64,000 bases of DNA from UBA5072 sp963822145 (GTDB lineage Bacteria; Bacteroidota; Bacteroidia; Bacteroidales; UBA10428): the NCBI GenBank assembly GCA_963822145.1, contig CAWGGG010000004.1, forward strand, positions 1,240,001 to 1,304,000. The letters run 5' to 3'. The notes below the pieces were generated by a model that ran no database searches, was not told the DNA's origin, and was given only the letters and a program-made list of their open reading frames with translations. Every line of letters begins with the position of its first letter. The stretch's first letter is position 1. The translations under genes and the position numbers were made by a program. Shown one piece after another: positions 53,657 through 62,149 of the stretch.

Positions 53657-54598
53657 ATGAAGATTACGGTTGTTGGAGCTGGAAATGTTGGTGCGACTTG
53701 CGCAGATGTGCTAGCTCACAGGGATGCTGCCCACGAGATTGTACTGGTGGATATTAAACCGGGCATAGCTGAAGGAAAGGCGCTGGATATTTGGCAGAGT
53801 GCACCGATTGACAGGTTTAATTCAAAACCCATAGGAGTAACAGATAATTATCTTGCTACCGCAAACTCAACCGTTGTGGTAATAACATCGGGACTGCCCC
53901 GCAAACCCGGTATGAGCCGCGATGACCTGATTGAAACCAATGCTGTAATCGTGAAGAGTGTGACCGAACAGGTAATCCAGTATTCACCCTGTGCCATTAT
54001 CATCGTGGTTTCCAATCCTCTTGATGTCATGACTTACCAGGCCTATTTAACGTCACGTTTCCCCCGGACCAGGGTCATGGGTATGGCCGGAATTCTGGAC
54101 ACCGGACGTTATAAGGCATTCATTGCTGATGAGCTGAATGTATCTCCCAAAGACATCAGTGCCTTGCTACTCGGGGGGCATGGCGACACCATGGTTCCTT
54201 TGCCTAATTACACAACCGTTTCCGGAATACCGGTAACGGAATTGCTATCCAGGGAAAGAATAGACGCCATTGTGGAACGTACCCGGTTTGGCGGCGGAGA
54301 ACTCGTAAAACTGATGGGTACTTCAGCCTGGTATGCACCTGGCTCTGCTGCAGCACAAATGGCTGAGGCAATTGCCCGTAATCATAAACGTGTGTTTCCG
54401 TGTTGTGTGAAACTTGAGGGCGAATATGGCCTGGAGAATGTTTTTGTTGGAGTGCCTGTAGTACTTGGTAAAAACGGAATCGAAAGAATTATAGAACTAA
54501 GTCTTACCGACGAAGAGAAATTGCAGCTGAATGCAAGTGCTAAGGCTGTTAAAGAAATGATGGATGTACTTGATAAACTGGAAGAAAAAAGCCGTTAG
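53657..54598 (+). CDS. mdh: Malate dehydrogenase
   Basis: A 313-residue LDH-like MDH that interconverts malate and oxaloacetate with NAD. The N-terminal VVGAGNVGATCADVL binds the dinucleotide, with Asp at the end of beta-2 (LVDI) giving NAD preference. Substrate-binding arginines sit in GLPRKPGMSRDDLI, and the catalytic His is in GGHGDTMVPLP. A possible -7 element TATTTTTG is at 53576-53583. A terminator hairpin overlaps the stop codon. Confidence 0.96.
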   Translation: MKITVVGAGNVGATCADVLAHRDAAHEIVLVDIKPGIAEGKALDIWQSAPIDRFNSKPIGVTDNYLATANSTVVVITSGLPRKPGMSRDDLIETNAVIVKSVTEQVIQYSPCAIIIVVSNPLDVMTYQAYLTSRFPRTRVMGMAGILDTGRYKAFIADELNVSPKDISALLLGGHGDTMVPLPNYTTVSGIPVTELLSRERIDAIVERTRFGGGELVKLMGTSAWYAPGSAAAQMAEAIARNHKRVFPCCVKLEGEYGLENVFVGVPVVLGKNGIERIIELSLTDEEKLQLNASAKAVKEMMDVLDKLEEKSR

Positions 54599-54616
54599 AG
54601 GGATCTAACGGCTTTT
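54587..54616. terminator. Bidirectional terminator overlapping the mdh stop codon
   Basis: GCCGTTAGA (54591-54599) pairs with TCTAACGGC (54604-54612) around a GGGA loop, flanked by A's on the left and T's on the right. The mdh TAG (54596-54598) lies in the stem. It serves both mdh and the convergent small gene. Confidence 0.85.
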
Positions 54617-54634
54617 CAACAGTTCGTTCATGAT

Positions 54635-54859
54635 TCAGTAGGCCGCATTCTCCTTAGCCGGATTCTTCATTACGTAATCTCTCGAGAAATCTACTATCCT
54701 TCTCACTACACGATCATCCACATCACTCTCGAGGCATTTTAAGTAATATCCCACCGCTTCAAGTTCATCACTTTCTAAAAATCCTGCAAGCTTAATAAAT
54801 TCATTTTCATTATTATCGGAGAATTTGGTTGAACCAAAAAGAGTAGAGGTTCTGTTCAT
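54635..54859 (-). CDS. Hypothetical protein, 74 residues
   Basis: A small acidic protein (begins MNRTSTLFGSTKFSDNNENE; contains EAVGYYLKCLESDVDDRVVR) without signal or transmembrane segment, probably helical. It is 246 nt downstream of the ECF sigma gene on the same strand, separated by inverted heptamer arrays. Convergent with mdh. Family not recognised. Confidence 0.6.
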   Translation of the reverse strand: MNRTSTLFGSTKFSDNNENEFIKLAGFLESDELEAVGYYLKCLESDVDDRVVRRIVDFSRDYVMKNPAKENAAY

Positions 54860-54967
54860 AGATTAATTATTAAATTAATAATATTACTACATGTTAGAAC
54901 GCACCAAATTATTCAGAAATTGTGATAAAGGTAATAATTTTTAATTACCGTGCAATAGTTAAGGGAA

Positions 54968-55103
54968 GGGACCAGGGACGAGGGACGAGGGACAAGTAGC
55001 ATCTGGAAGTGCTGTAATGATGGGGAAAATTCAATTACTGTTATTTCCCAACTGTATTACAATTCCTCAAACACCTTGTCCCTTGTCCCTTGTCCCTCGT
55101 CCC
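54968..55103. repeat. Inverted pair of heptamer arrays (gggac[g/c/a]a / ttgtccc)
   Basis: Four gggacNa units (54968-54995) face four ttgtccc/tcgtccc units (55076-55103) about 80 nt away, so the two arrays are complementary and could form a long stem. The right array ends 2 nt before the stop codon of the sigma gene, suggesting an end-of-transcript structure. Confidence 0.8.
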
Positions 55104-55105
55104 TT

Positions 55106-55696
55106 CTATGAAGCGGTAAGCGTGAGGTTCCTCTCCTTGACCATTCGCCGGAGGTTAAGCAAGGCATAACGCATCCGGCCCAATGCTGTGTTAATGCTTA
55201 CATTGGTATGATCAGCAATTTCTTTGAAGCTTAATTCACAATACTGTCTCAGAATAAGAACCTCTTTTTGCTCCTCAGGCAGGTTATCGATAAGCCCGCG
55301 TAAATCCTTCCGGATCTGTCTGTCAATGATGCTGTCTTCTTCAGGTTTTACTGCATATTTTCTTGAATTCAGGATATCCAATCCAAAATCCTCACGGTAG
55401 GAAGCATTGAGCTGACGTTCCTTTCTGTAATGATCGATAACCAGATTATGGGCTATGCGCAGCACCCAGGCCAGAAATTTCCCGTTGTCACGGTATTTGC
55501 CTCCATCCAGAGATTTGATAACTTTAATAAAGGTATCCTGAAAGATGTCCTCAGCGAGATGCTGATTCTTCACCAACAGGAAAATGTAGGTATAAACTTG
55601 TTTCCGATACCGGTTGATGAGCAGTTCAAGGCTGTTCATATCGCCGCTGATGAACTTGTCTACAAGCTCATTGTCAGCCAAATAAATTTTATTCAA
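55106..55696 (-). CDS. ECF-type RNA polymerase sigma factor
   Basis: A 196-residue sigma-70 family protein. Region 2: LINRYRKQVYTYIFLLVKNQ, HLAEDIFQDTFIKVIKSL and FLAWVLRIAHNLVIDHYRKE. Region 4: LPEEQKEVLILRQYCELSFK, EIADHTNVSINTALGRMRYA. The start is TTG at 55696, with a strong Shine-Dalgarno just upstream and no closer ATG. No anti-sigma gene is next to it. A heptamer array abuts its stop codon. Confidence 0.93.
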   Translation of the reverse strand: MNKIYLADNELVDKFISGDMNSLELLINRYRKQVYTYIFLLVKNQHLAEDIFQDTFIKVIKSLDGGKYRDNGKFLAWVLRIAHNLVIDHYRKERQLNASYREDFGLDILNSRKYAVKPEEDSIIDRQIRKDLRGLIDNLPEEQKEVLILRQYCELSFKEIADHTNVSINTALGRMRYALLNLRRMVKERNLTLTAS

Positions 55697-55710
55697 AACT
55701 ACCTCCTTTT
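55694..55710 (-). promoter_or_regulatory. Shine-Dalgarno with TTG start of the sigma gene
   Basis: On the minus strand AAAAGGAGGT (55710-55701) precedes a TTG (55696-55694) by about 5 nt. A perfect SD is unusual in this lineage and decides for TTG as the start. Confidence 0.65.
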
Positions 55711-55859
55711 TGAGTTAAAAGTAAAGTAGAATTGTAGCGATAGGCAGTCCTCCTGTTGTTGGTTTAATTTGCAAAGTAAACCGCTTTATAAAAATAAAGC
55801 AATAATTTTGTCGAAAGTATACTATTTTTTTTTCAAAAGCAACTTTTTTATTTTTCCAC

Positions 55860-58682
55860 ATGTCGGGTAACAACTCTTTATACGAAAAAAATGTCATTTC
55901 GGTTTCAGGAGCAAGGGTGCATAATCTCAAAAACATCAGCCTTTCCATTCCGCGTGATAAATTAATTGTTGTTACTGGCCTTTCCGGTTCCGGTAAATCA
56001 TCCCTGGCTTTTGATACGATTTATGCTGAAGGACAGCGCCGATATGTTGAGAGCTTATCATCCTATGCCCGGCAGTTCTTAGGCAGGATGAACAAACCTG
56101 AAGTAGACTTCATCAAAGGTTTGCCACCTGCCATTGCAATTGAACAAAAGGTGAATACCCGAAATCCCAGATCCACGGTTGGTACATCAACTGAGATATA
56201 CGATTACCTGAAACTGCTATTTGCCCGTATAGGCAAAACCTTTTCCCCTGTATCCGGGATAATGGTTAAGAAAGAAACCGCTACAGATGTGGCAGATTAC
56301 ATTACCTCCTTTCCGGAAGGAAGCCGGCTTCTGTTACTTTGTCCATTGAAGGGCAACGGGAATATAAGCTTTGCCCAAAAGCTGGAAGACCTCAAGCAAC
56401 AGGGAATCACACGGCTTGAAATCAACGAAATGATTCTTAAACTCGAAGAGGCAATTGTGCAGTATAATCCCGAAGATGCCGGTGAGGTCAATATCGTGAT
56501 TGACAGGATTGTGGTAGCTTATGACGAAGATTCCAGGAGTCGTTATGCCGACTCTGCCCAGATGGCTTTCCGGTCAGGAGAAGGAAAATGCATGGTTAAA
56601 CCAGTCGATGGTGGGCCTGGGATGCGTTATTTCAGTGACACCTTTGAGGCTGATGGATTGCGGTTTGAAGAGCCTTCGGTACATATGTTCAGCTTCAATA
56701 ATCCCATCGGGGCCTGTCCTCACTGTGAAGGATACGGGAAGGTCATCGGCATCGACGAAGACCTTGTCATTCCCAACAAGAATCTTTCAATATTTGAAGA
56801 TGCAGTGGTGTGCTGGAAAGGGGAAAAGATGAACAAGTGGAAAGAAAAACTTATATACAGTGCTGATAAATTTGGGTTCCCCATACACCGGCCCTATTTC
56901 GACCTGACAGAGGAGCAGCAACTGGCCCTTTGGAACGGAAATCGGTATTTTAAAGGTATTTATGCCTTTTTTAACTATCTTGAATCGAAGAAATATAAGA
57001 TTCAGTACAGGGTTATGCTGGCACGCTACAGGGGCAAGACTGTCTGTCCGACCTGCCGGGGTACCCGACTGAAAAAAGAGGCCTCCTATGTTAAAATACA
57101 GGGAATCAGCATGCAGGATCTTGTTATTATGCCTGTTTCATTACTACGCAACTTCTTTCATGACATCAGGCTTAATCCGCATGATATGAAAATTGCCGGC
57201 AGAATTCTTACAGAAATACAAACCCGGTTACAGTATCTGACCGATGTCGGTCTTGGCTACCTCACCCTGAACCGCCTCTCCTCTACCCTTTCGGGCGGAG
57301 AATCTCAGCGGATAAACCTGGCCACAACCCTGGGCAGCAGTCTGGTCGGTTCGCTTTATATCCTGGATGAGCCCAGTATTGGTTTGCACCCTCGTGACAC
57401 CGGCCTGCTGGTAAAAGTATTGAAGAATCTTAAGAATATTGGCAATACTGTGCTGGTGGTAGAGCATGAGGAGGAAATCATACGAGCGGCAGATGAAATC
57501 ATTGATATCGGACCACTGGCTGGTCGGATGGGTGGCGAGATTCTTTTTCACGGCTCCTTCCGCGAACTTATTCAAAAACATGATGGTCTGACTGCCCAAT
57601 ACCTGCGTGGAGAGATGAAGATCGATGTGCCACCGGTGCGGAGAAAATGGAGCAATTATATTGAAATTTCAGGTGCCAGGGAAAACAATCTGAAGAACAT
57701 CAATGTCAGAATCCCGCTGAATACCATGACGGTTATTACAGGGGTAAGCGGCTCGGGAAAATCATCGTTGGTTAAAGGAATTATTTATCCTGCTCTGAAT
57801 AAACTCATCCAGGGTGCCGGAGATAAAGGTGGAAAATTCCAGGACCTATCAGGGGACCTGCATCTTCTTCAGGGCGTTGAATTTGTTGATCAGAACCCTA
57901 TTGGCAAATCAACCCGGTCGAATCCGGTCACCTATATCAAAGCCTTTGATGAAATCAGAAAACTCTTTGCCGGTCAGACCCTTTCAAAGTATAACGGATT
58001 TACACCTTCTCATTTTTCTTTTAATATCGATGGTGGCAGATGTGAGGAGTGCCAGGGAGAGGGAGAGATCAAAGTGGAAATGCAGTTTATGGCGGATGTT
58101 CATCTGATTTGTGACAGTTGTCACGGACGCCGGTTCAAGGACGAGGTACTTGAGGTACATTACGAAGGTAAAAACATACATGATATTCTTGAACTCACCA
58201 TTGAGGAAGCCATAAGCTTTTTCGGCTCTCAAAGAGGTTCCACGGAGAAAGTCATTGCCCGCAAGCTGACACCCCTGGCTGATGTTGGGCTTGGATATGT
58301 AAAACTGGGTCAAGCCTCAAGCACCCTGAGTGGTGGTGAAAGTCAGCGCGTTAAGCTGGCCTCCTTCCTGGGCACAGAAAAAGAAGAGAAATCTGTACTT
58401 TTTATCTTCGATGAACCCACCACCGGTTTGCATTTTCATGACATCAGGAGACTTCTGGATGCCTTCAATGCACTCATTACTAAGGGACATTCCGTTTTAA
58501 TTGTGGAACACAATCCTGATGTAATAAAAACTGCTGATTGGGTAATTGACCTTGGACCTACTGGAGGTGATGCGGGTGGTTACCTGGTTTGTGAGGGAAC
58601 TCCTGAACAACTGGTGCAATGTGAAAATTCTTTTACCGGAAAGTTCCTTGCAGGAAAACTAAAAGTGAAAAGTGAAAAATGA
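55860..58682 (+). CDS. uvrA: UvrABC excinuclease subunit A
   Basis: A 940-residue protein of full UvrA length. Two ABC modules: Walker A GLSGSGKSSLAFDTI (about 40-54) and GVSGSGKSSLVKGIIY (about 630), each with an LSGGESQR signature (STLSGGESQRINLAT; STLSGGESQRVKLAS). Zinc-finger Cys pairs CPHCEGYG, CPTCRGTR, CEECQGEG and CDSCHGRR are present. It recognises bulky DNA damage with UvrB in nucleotide-excision repair. The final residues KVKSEK are encoded by a palindromic repeat that contains the stop codon. No uvrB nearby. Confidence 0.97.
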   Translation: MSGNNSLYEKNVISVSGARVHNLKNISLSIPRDKLIVVTGLSGSGKSSLAFDTIYAEGQRRYVESLSSYARQFLGRMNKPEVDFIKGLPPAIAIEQKVNTRNPRSTVGTSTEIYDYLKLLFARIGKTFSPVSGIMVKKETATDVADYITSFPEGSRLLLLCPLKGNGNISFAQKLEDLKQQGITRLEINEMILKLEEAIVQYNPEDAGEVNIVIDRIVVAYDEDSRSRYADSAQMAFRSGEGKCMVKPVDGGPGMRYFSDTFEADGLRFEEPSVHMFSFNNPIGACPHCEGYGKVIGIDEDLVIPNKNLSIFEDAVVCWKGEKMNKWKEKLIYSADKFGFPIHRPYFDLTEEQQLALWNGNRYFKGIYAFFNYLESKKYKIQYRVMLARYRGKTVCPTCRGTRLKKEASYVKIQGISMQDLVIMPVSLLRNFFHDIRLNPHDMKIAGRILTEIQTRLQYLTDVGLGYLTLNRLSSTLSGGESQRINLATTLGSSLVGSLYILDEPSIGLHPRDTGLLVKVLKNLKNIGNTVLVVEHEEEIIRAADEIIDIGPLAGRMGGEILFHGSFRELIQKHDGLTAQYLRGEMKIDVPPVRRKWSNYIEISGARENNLKNINVRIPLNTMTVITGVSGSGKSSLVKGIIYPALNKLIQGAGDKGGKFQDLSGDLHLLQGVEFVDQNPIGKSTRSNPVTYIKAFDEIRKLFAGQTLSKYNGFTPSHFSFNIDGGRCEECQGEGEIKVEMQFMADVHLICDSCHGRRFKDEVLEVHYEGKNIHDILELTIEEAISFFGSQRGSTEKVIARKLTPLADVGLGYVKLGQASSTLSGGESQRVKLASFLGTEKEEKSVLFIFDEPTTGLHFHDIRRLLDAFNALITKGHSVLIVEHNPDVIKTADWVIDLGPTGGDAGGYLVCEGTPEQLVQCENSFTGKFLAGKLKVKSEK

Positions 58683-58735
58683 AAAGTGGAAGAAAACAGA
58701 CTCTGCGTTTTTCACTTTTCATTTTTCACTTTTCA
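58666..58735. repeat. 23-nt perfect inverted repeat at the uvrA stop codon
   Basis: Bases 58666-58688 are exactly complementary to 58713-58735 (unit tgaaaagtgaaaaatgaaa and following), with a 24-nt loop. The uvrA TGA (58680-58682) lies in the left arm. It belongs to the same family as 73-134 and probably acts as a bidirectional terminator with the convergent gene at 58749. Confidence 0.85.
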
Positions 58736-58748
58736 TTATTCATTGATA

Positions 58749-59189
58749 CTATTTGTCCTGAAATCCAAACATAATGGCCACACAGCCGCTGTTTGGAAAT
58801 TCGCTTTTCTGAGCGGATACAGGGACTTTTATAACTATTTTAAGCTGTTGGCTTGATTCAAGCTTAAAATCCCAGGTACCATTCGTATCATGTTGCTTAT
58901 TATCATAAAGAACATTTTTATAAGCATCAACAACCTGGAATTCAATAGGGGGCAAAGCTTCTGAACCACAAATTGCCAAACGGTAGCTCTGACCCGAATA
59001 GAATGTTTTGTAAAGTTCTGCTTCTTCACCTTCAGTTAATATTGCCGCATGATAATTACCATCATGTATATAACCCGTAAGCTCCAGTTTGCACAATTTC
59101 TTGGCAAATCCTTTGCATTGAGCATTGACCTTTAAACTGAATGTTACAAGAACGGCCAGGGTTACTATATAGGGGAGATACTTTTTCAT
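58749..59189 (-). CDS. Hypothetical secreted protein, 146 residues
   Basis: A signal peptide (YIVTLAVLVTFSLKVNAQ) and a mature part with four or five Cys (QCKGFAKKLCK, AICGSEAL, SGCVAIMFGF), probably beta-rich. It is encoded 12 nt after the lipoprotein gene at 59202 on the same strand, so they are probably an operon. No known family recognised; both look like Bacteroidota-specific envelope proteins. Confidence 0.7.
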   Translation of the reverse strand: MKKYLPYIVTLAVLVTFSLKVNAQCKGFAKKLCKLELTGYIHDGNYHAAILTEGEEAELYKTFYSGQSYRLAICGSEALPPIEFQVVDAYKNVLYDNKQHDTNGTWDFKLESSQQLKIVIKVPVSAQKSEFPNSGCVAIMFGFQDK

Positions 59190-59201
59190 ACGTATAGAAT
59201 T

Positions 59202-60143
59202 TTATTGAACGAAATTATTTCTTAATGACTGAACAGCAGCCTGAAGCTCCAAAAATGCTTCAGCAGTATAGTTGATTTTGGTTTGTGAATTTAGCATGGC
59301 AACTCCGTTGGAATCAGCTTCACCAACTTTTACAGCAGAGGTCTGAACTTCAATTTTTTCATACGCGGCTTTCAGGCTATGAAGTTCATTAATGAGTTCA
59401 ACAATATCCCTGTTTTCTTCACCCGTTGCTTTCTGCTTGTTGTCTTGTAACATCCTTTCAACAATACTGAATGATAATTTCTGCTCAGCAATACGATCAG
59501 ACAGTTTATTTCCTTTAACCGGACTGTTACCGACCAATTGTGACCCCAGATAAAGTCCCTCGATCCATCCTCCAACCAGTACCATGGCAGCAACATCCTG
59601 CTGGTCATTTTCTTTCAGGTATGAACTTGAATTCAGAAAAGTTTCGGATATGATATCCATTACCACATCACGGTTATTCAGGTTCTGTTCCAGCCGCTTC
59701 ATGGTTTCTTCATCAATAGCATCGCTGATGCCCATTTCCGTTGCCAGCTGCTTTGTAACATCCATGTATTTCAGGGAGGTCTGAGCCTGGTCGAACAGGC
59801 AGGCAAAGCTGAGATCTGTAGTGTAAATGCCCAGATTCAGGGCTTTACTTTTATTGGTTGAATACATTACAGCATTTTTAAGATCATTCAGTGCCATCTC
59901 GTTGTATGCAGCACCTGCTGATTTAATAAGCATAGCCGTTTCCAGCGGTGAGGGCAGGGAATAGAATATCTTTTTCGCTTTATCAATATCACTAAAAATA
60001 TCTTCTTCTGTCAAAAAATCCTCAAAACCTACTTCTTTCCCATCCTGACCTTTTTTCCCTGATCGACATGAATCGTTTAGCAGGAGGATTCCTAACAAAA
60101 CGATAAGACTGACAAACCGCATATTAAAGTAATGATGTCGCAT
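59202..60143 (-). CDS. Hypothetical lipoprotein, 313 residues
   Basis: A lipoprotein signal (VSLIVLLGILLLNDSC; Met8 is the likelier start) followed by a mostly helical soluble domain: ALNLGIYTTDLSFACLFDQA, MVLVGGWIEGLYLGSQ. Leu/Ala-rich helices suggest an all-alpha repeat fold. It is the first gene of a probable operon with the small secreted protein downstream. Family not recognised by name, although the sequence looks conserved in character. Confidence 0.7.
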   Translation of the reverse strand: MRHHYFNMRFVSLIVLLGILLLNDSCRSGKKGQDGKEVGFEDFLTEEDIFSDIDKAKKIFYSLPSPLETAMLIKSAGAAYNEMALNDLKNAVMYSTNKSKALNLGIYTTDLSFACLFDQAQTSLKYMDVTKQLATEMGISDAIDEETMKRLEQNLNNRDVVMDIISETFLNSSSYLKENDQQDVAAMVLVGGWIEGLYLGSQLVGNSPVKGNKLSDRIAEQKLSFSIVERMLQDNKQKATGEENRDIVELINELHSLKAAYEKIEVQTSAVKVGEADSNGVAMLNSQTKINYTAEAFLELQAAVQSLRNNFVQ

Positions 60144-60333
60144 GAGTTAAGTGTTTAAAAGTTGACTTCTTAAATATATAAGAATCATAGTTGTAGTAAA
60201 ATTACTATAATAAACGACTAAATTTTATTAAAGTTACTGTTTTGTTCTTTTTTTTGGTAGGTTACAATGAACATGATATCAACAAATACTATCCCACCCG
60301 ACTACAAATTGAATTACAATAAATTAATATGGT

Positions 60334-60999
60334 TTACACAGCGCCGGGATTGGGATTCCCAGATTCCTGCCCCCTGTAAAACCTGCAGTATTCTTTAATT
60401 CCGCAAGTGCTGCATTTTGGTTTTCGCGCCAGACAAACATACCTGCCGTGCAGTATAAGCCAATGATGGGCAAGGGAAAGCAGGTCTCTGGGGAAATGCT
60501 TGACCAATTGTTTTTCTGCAGCTTCAGGAGACCTGGCTCCAGTGGTTAGTCCCAGTCTGGCTGAAACCCTGAAAACATGCGTATCAACCGGCATGGCCGG
60601 ATTTCCGAATGCCACAAGCGTAATAACATTTGCTGTTTTGCGACCTACGCCCGGCAGTGTCATCAATTCATCAACAGATTCAGGCACCTGGCCGTTAAAA
60701 TCCTCCATGATCTTCTTCGCCATGGCTGAAAGATGTTTCGCCTTGTTATTGGGATAGGTACAGGACCGAATGTACTGAAAAATATCCGCGGGAGTGGTAT
60801 TTGCCATTGCTTCCGGTGTGGGAAATTTCGCCAGCAGGGCAGGCGTGATAAGATTTACCCTTTTGTCGGTACATTGAGCGGACAGAATAACGGAAACAAC
60901 CAGACCAAAGGGATTGACATACTCCAATTCTGTTTCAGCAACGGGCACATATTCCAGGAAGTAGCTGATGATTTTGGAGTATCTTTCCTTAATATTCAT
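60334..60999 (-). CDS. nth: Endonuclease III
   Basis: A 221-residue base-excision-repair glycosylase/AP lyase for oxidised pyrimidines. The HhH motif and catalytic Lys are in LPGVGRKTANVI, and the catalytic Asp in MPVDTHVFRVSARLGL. The C-terminal [4Fe-4S] cluster is C-X6-C-X2-C-X5-C (CLARKPKCSTCGIKEYC). Length is normal. The N-terminus LEYVNPFGLVVSVILSAQCT is typical. Confidence 0.97.
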   Translation of the reverse strand: MNIKERYSKIISYFLEYVPVAETELEYVNPFGLVVSVILSAQCTDKRVNLITPALLAKFPTPEAMANTTPADIFQYIRSCTYPNNKAKHLSAMAKKIMEDFNGQVPESVDELMTLPGVGRKTANVITLVAFGNPAMPVDTHVFRVSARLGLTTGARSPEAAEKQLVKHFPRDLLSLAHHWLILHGRYVCLARKPKCSTCGIKEYCRFYRGQESGNPNPGAV

Positions 61000-61085
61000 T
61001 TGTTGGGTATCTTATGCAGCAAATTTAACACTTAAATCGATTTGTCATCCTCCGGTTCTTTAGCAGTGATAAATCTTGCCTTGCA

Positions 61086-61117
61086 TTTGTTTTTTAAAAT
61101 TACTATGCCTATATTTG
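61086..61117 (+). promoter_or_regulatory. Promoter of the aromatic amino acid operon
   Basis: TTTG (61086-61089), 20 nt, then TATATTTG (61110-61117): a textbook Bacteroidetes -33/-7 pair. Transcription would begin near 61123, about 13 nt before the leader peptide ATG. Confidence 0.75.
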
Positions 61118-61135
61118 CATCATTATAATTTATAC

Positions 61136-61213
61136 ATGAATATAGTATCAAACATAGCCGCTTTCTTTTACTTTTATTTTTGGGTAAAACCTGAAGGGGC
61201 TTTGTTTGTATAA
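61136..61213 (+). CDS. Aromatic-amino-acid leader peptide (attenuator), 25 residues
   Basis: ATG 61136 to TAA 61211-61213. Residues 10-16 are FFYFYFW: seven consecutive aromatic residues (four Phe, two Tyr, one Trp). The codons lie at 61163-61183. The ORF sits directly after the promoter and about 25 nt before a terminator hairpin, upstream of pheA, DAHP synthase-chorismate mutase and aroB. This is the classical leader-peptide attenuation layout: scarcity of charged Phe, Tyr or Trp tRNA stalls the ribosome and prevents termination. The sequence arrangement is seen; the mechanism is inferred. Confidence 0.82.
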   Translation: MNIVSNIAAFFYFYFWVKPEGALFV

Positions 61214-61262
61214 CATTTAGATATAAAAGCAAAGAGGTCCCGCAAGAACGGGACTTTTTTTT
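61197..61262 (+). promoter_or_regulatory. Attenuator: terminator hairpin and possible antiterminator
   Basis: Terminator: GTCCCG (61237-61242) pairs with CGGGAC (61249-61254), then nine T's. An alternative pairing is possible between GGGGCTTTG (61196-61204) at the end of the leader ORF and CAAAGAGGTCCC (61230-61241), which would occupy the left arm of the terminator. A ribosome finishing at TAA 61211 would cover the first strand and allow termination; one stalled at the aromatic run would leave it free. Confidence 0.7.
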
Positions 61263-61287
61263 TATTTAAACTGAAAAGTTAACAAGC

Positions 61288-62148
61288 ATGAGCGAGTCCA
61301 CCACATCACCAAAACGAATAGCTATTCAGGGCGGATACGGCGCATTTCATGAAATTGCCGCCTATGGCTATTTTGAAAATGAAGAGATTGAGATTGTTCC
61401 CCGGAATACATTCAAGGACTTGTTCAGTGCTTTAAAACAAGGGAAGGTCGACTACGGGATTACGGCTATTGAGAATTCCATTGCGGGAAGTATCCTTCCC
61501 AATTATACATTGCTGCTTGAATCGAACCTGAAGATTGTTGGCGAAATATACCTTCGTATAAAACAAAATCTGGTGGCATTGCCAGGTCAGACCATTGCTG
61601 ATATCCGTGAGGTATATTCACATCCCATGGCCATTTTACAATGTCAACGCTTTTTCGACGATCATCCCGGTATAAGGCTTATTGACAGCATCGACACAGC
61701 TTTGAGTGCCAAAGAAATCGCTGACAAAAATATGACCGGCGCAGCAGCAATATCTTCAGGCCGGGCTGCAGAAAAGTATCATCTGTCGATAATTGCAGAG
61801 AGTATTGAAACCCATAAAAAAAACTATACACGTTTCCTGATCCTAAAGGGAAAAAATGGAGAGATCCATGATGCAGAAGCTGTTAACAAGGCATCACTTA
61901 CCTTTGCCCTGGCCCATAAGATCGGTGGCCTTTCGAAGGTACTCTCCATCCTGTCCTATTATGAGATCAACCTGGCTAAAGTTCAATCGATGCCCATTAT
62001 TGGCAAGGACTGGGAATACCAGTTCTTTGTGGATGTTGAAATTGACAATTACCAGCATTATTATCAGGCCATTGAAGCTATTAAACCGTTTACCAGCGGT
62101 CTTCAGATTCTTGGTGAGTATTTAAAAGGTAAATCAATCATGGAATAA
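61288..62148 (+). CDS. pheA: Prephenate dehydratase
   Basis: A 286-residue monofunctional enzyme converting prephenate to phenylpyruvate for Phe synthesis. The catalytic domain starts IAIQGGYGAFHEIAAYGYF and has DYGITAIENSIAGSI and the NYTRFLIL (TRF) motif. The C-terminal ACT domain (about 200-280, IGGLSKVLSILSYYEINLAK) gives Phe feedback. It is the first structural gene after the attenuator; it is followed by the DAHP synthase gene after 1 nt. Confidence 0.95.
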   Translation: MSESTTSPKRIAIQGGYGAFHEIAAYGYFENEEIEIVPRNTFKDLFSALKQGKVDYGITAIENSIAGSILPNYTLLLESNLKIVGEIYLRIKQNLVALPGQTIADIREVYSHPMAILQCQRFFDDHPGIRLIDSIDTALSAKEIADKNMTGAAAISSGRAAEKYHLSIIAESIETHKKNYTRFLILKGKNGEIHDAEAVNKASLTFALAHKIGGLSKVLSILSYYEINLAKVQSMPIIGKDWEYQFFVDVEIDNYQHYYQAIEAIKPFTSGLQILGEYLKGKSIME

Positions 62149-62149
62149 A

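Noticed and set aside
61032..61232. 66-residue minus-strand ORF upstream of pheA
   Set aside because: It is antisense to the promoter and leader peptide and has no supporting features.
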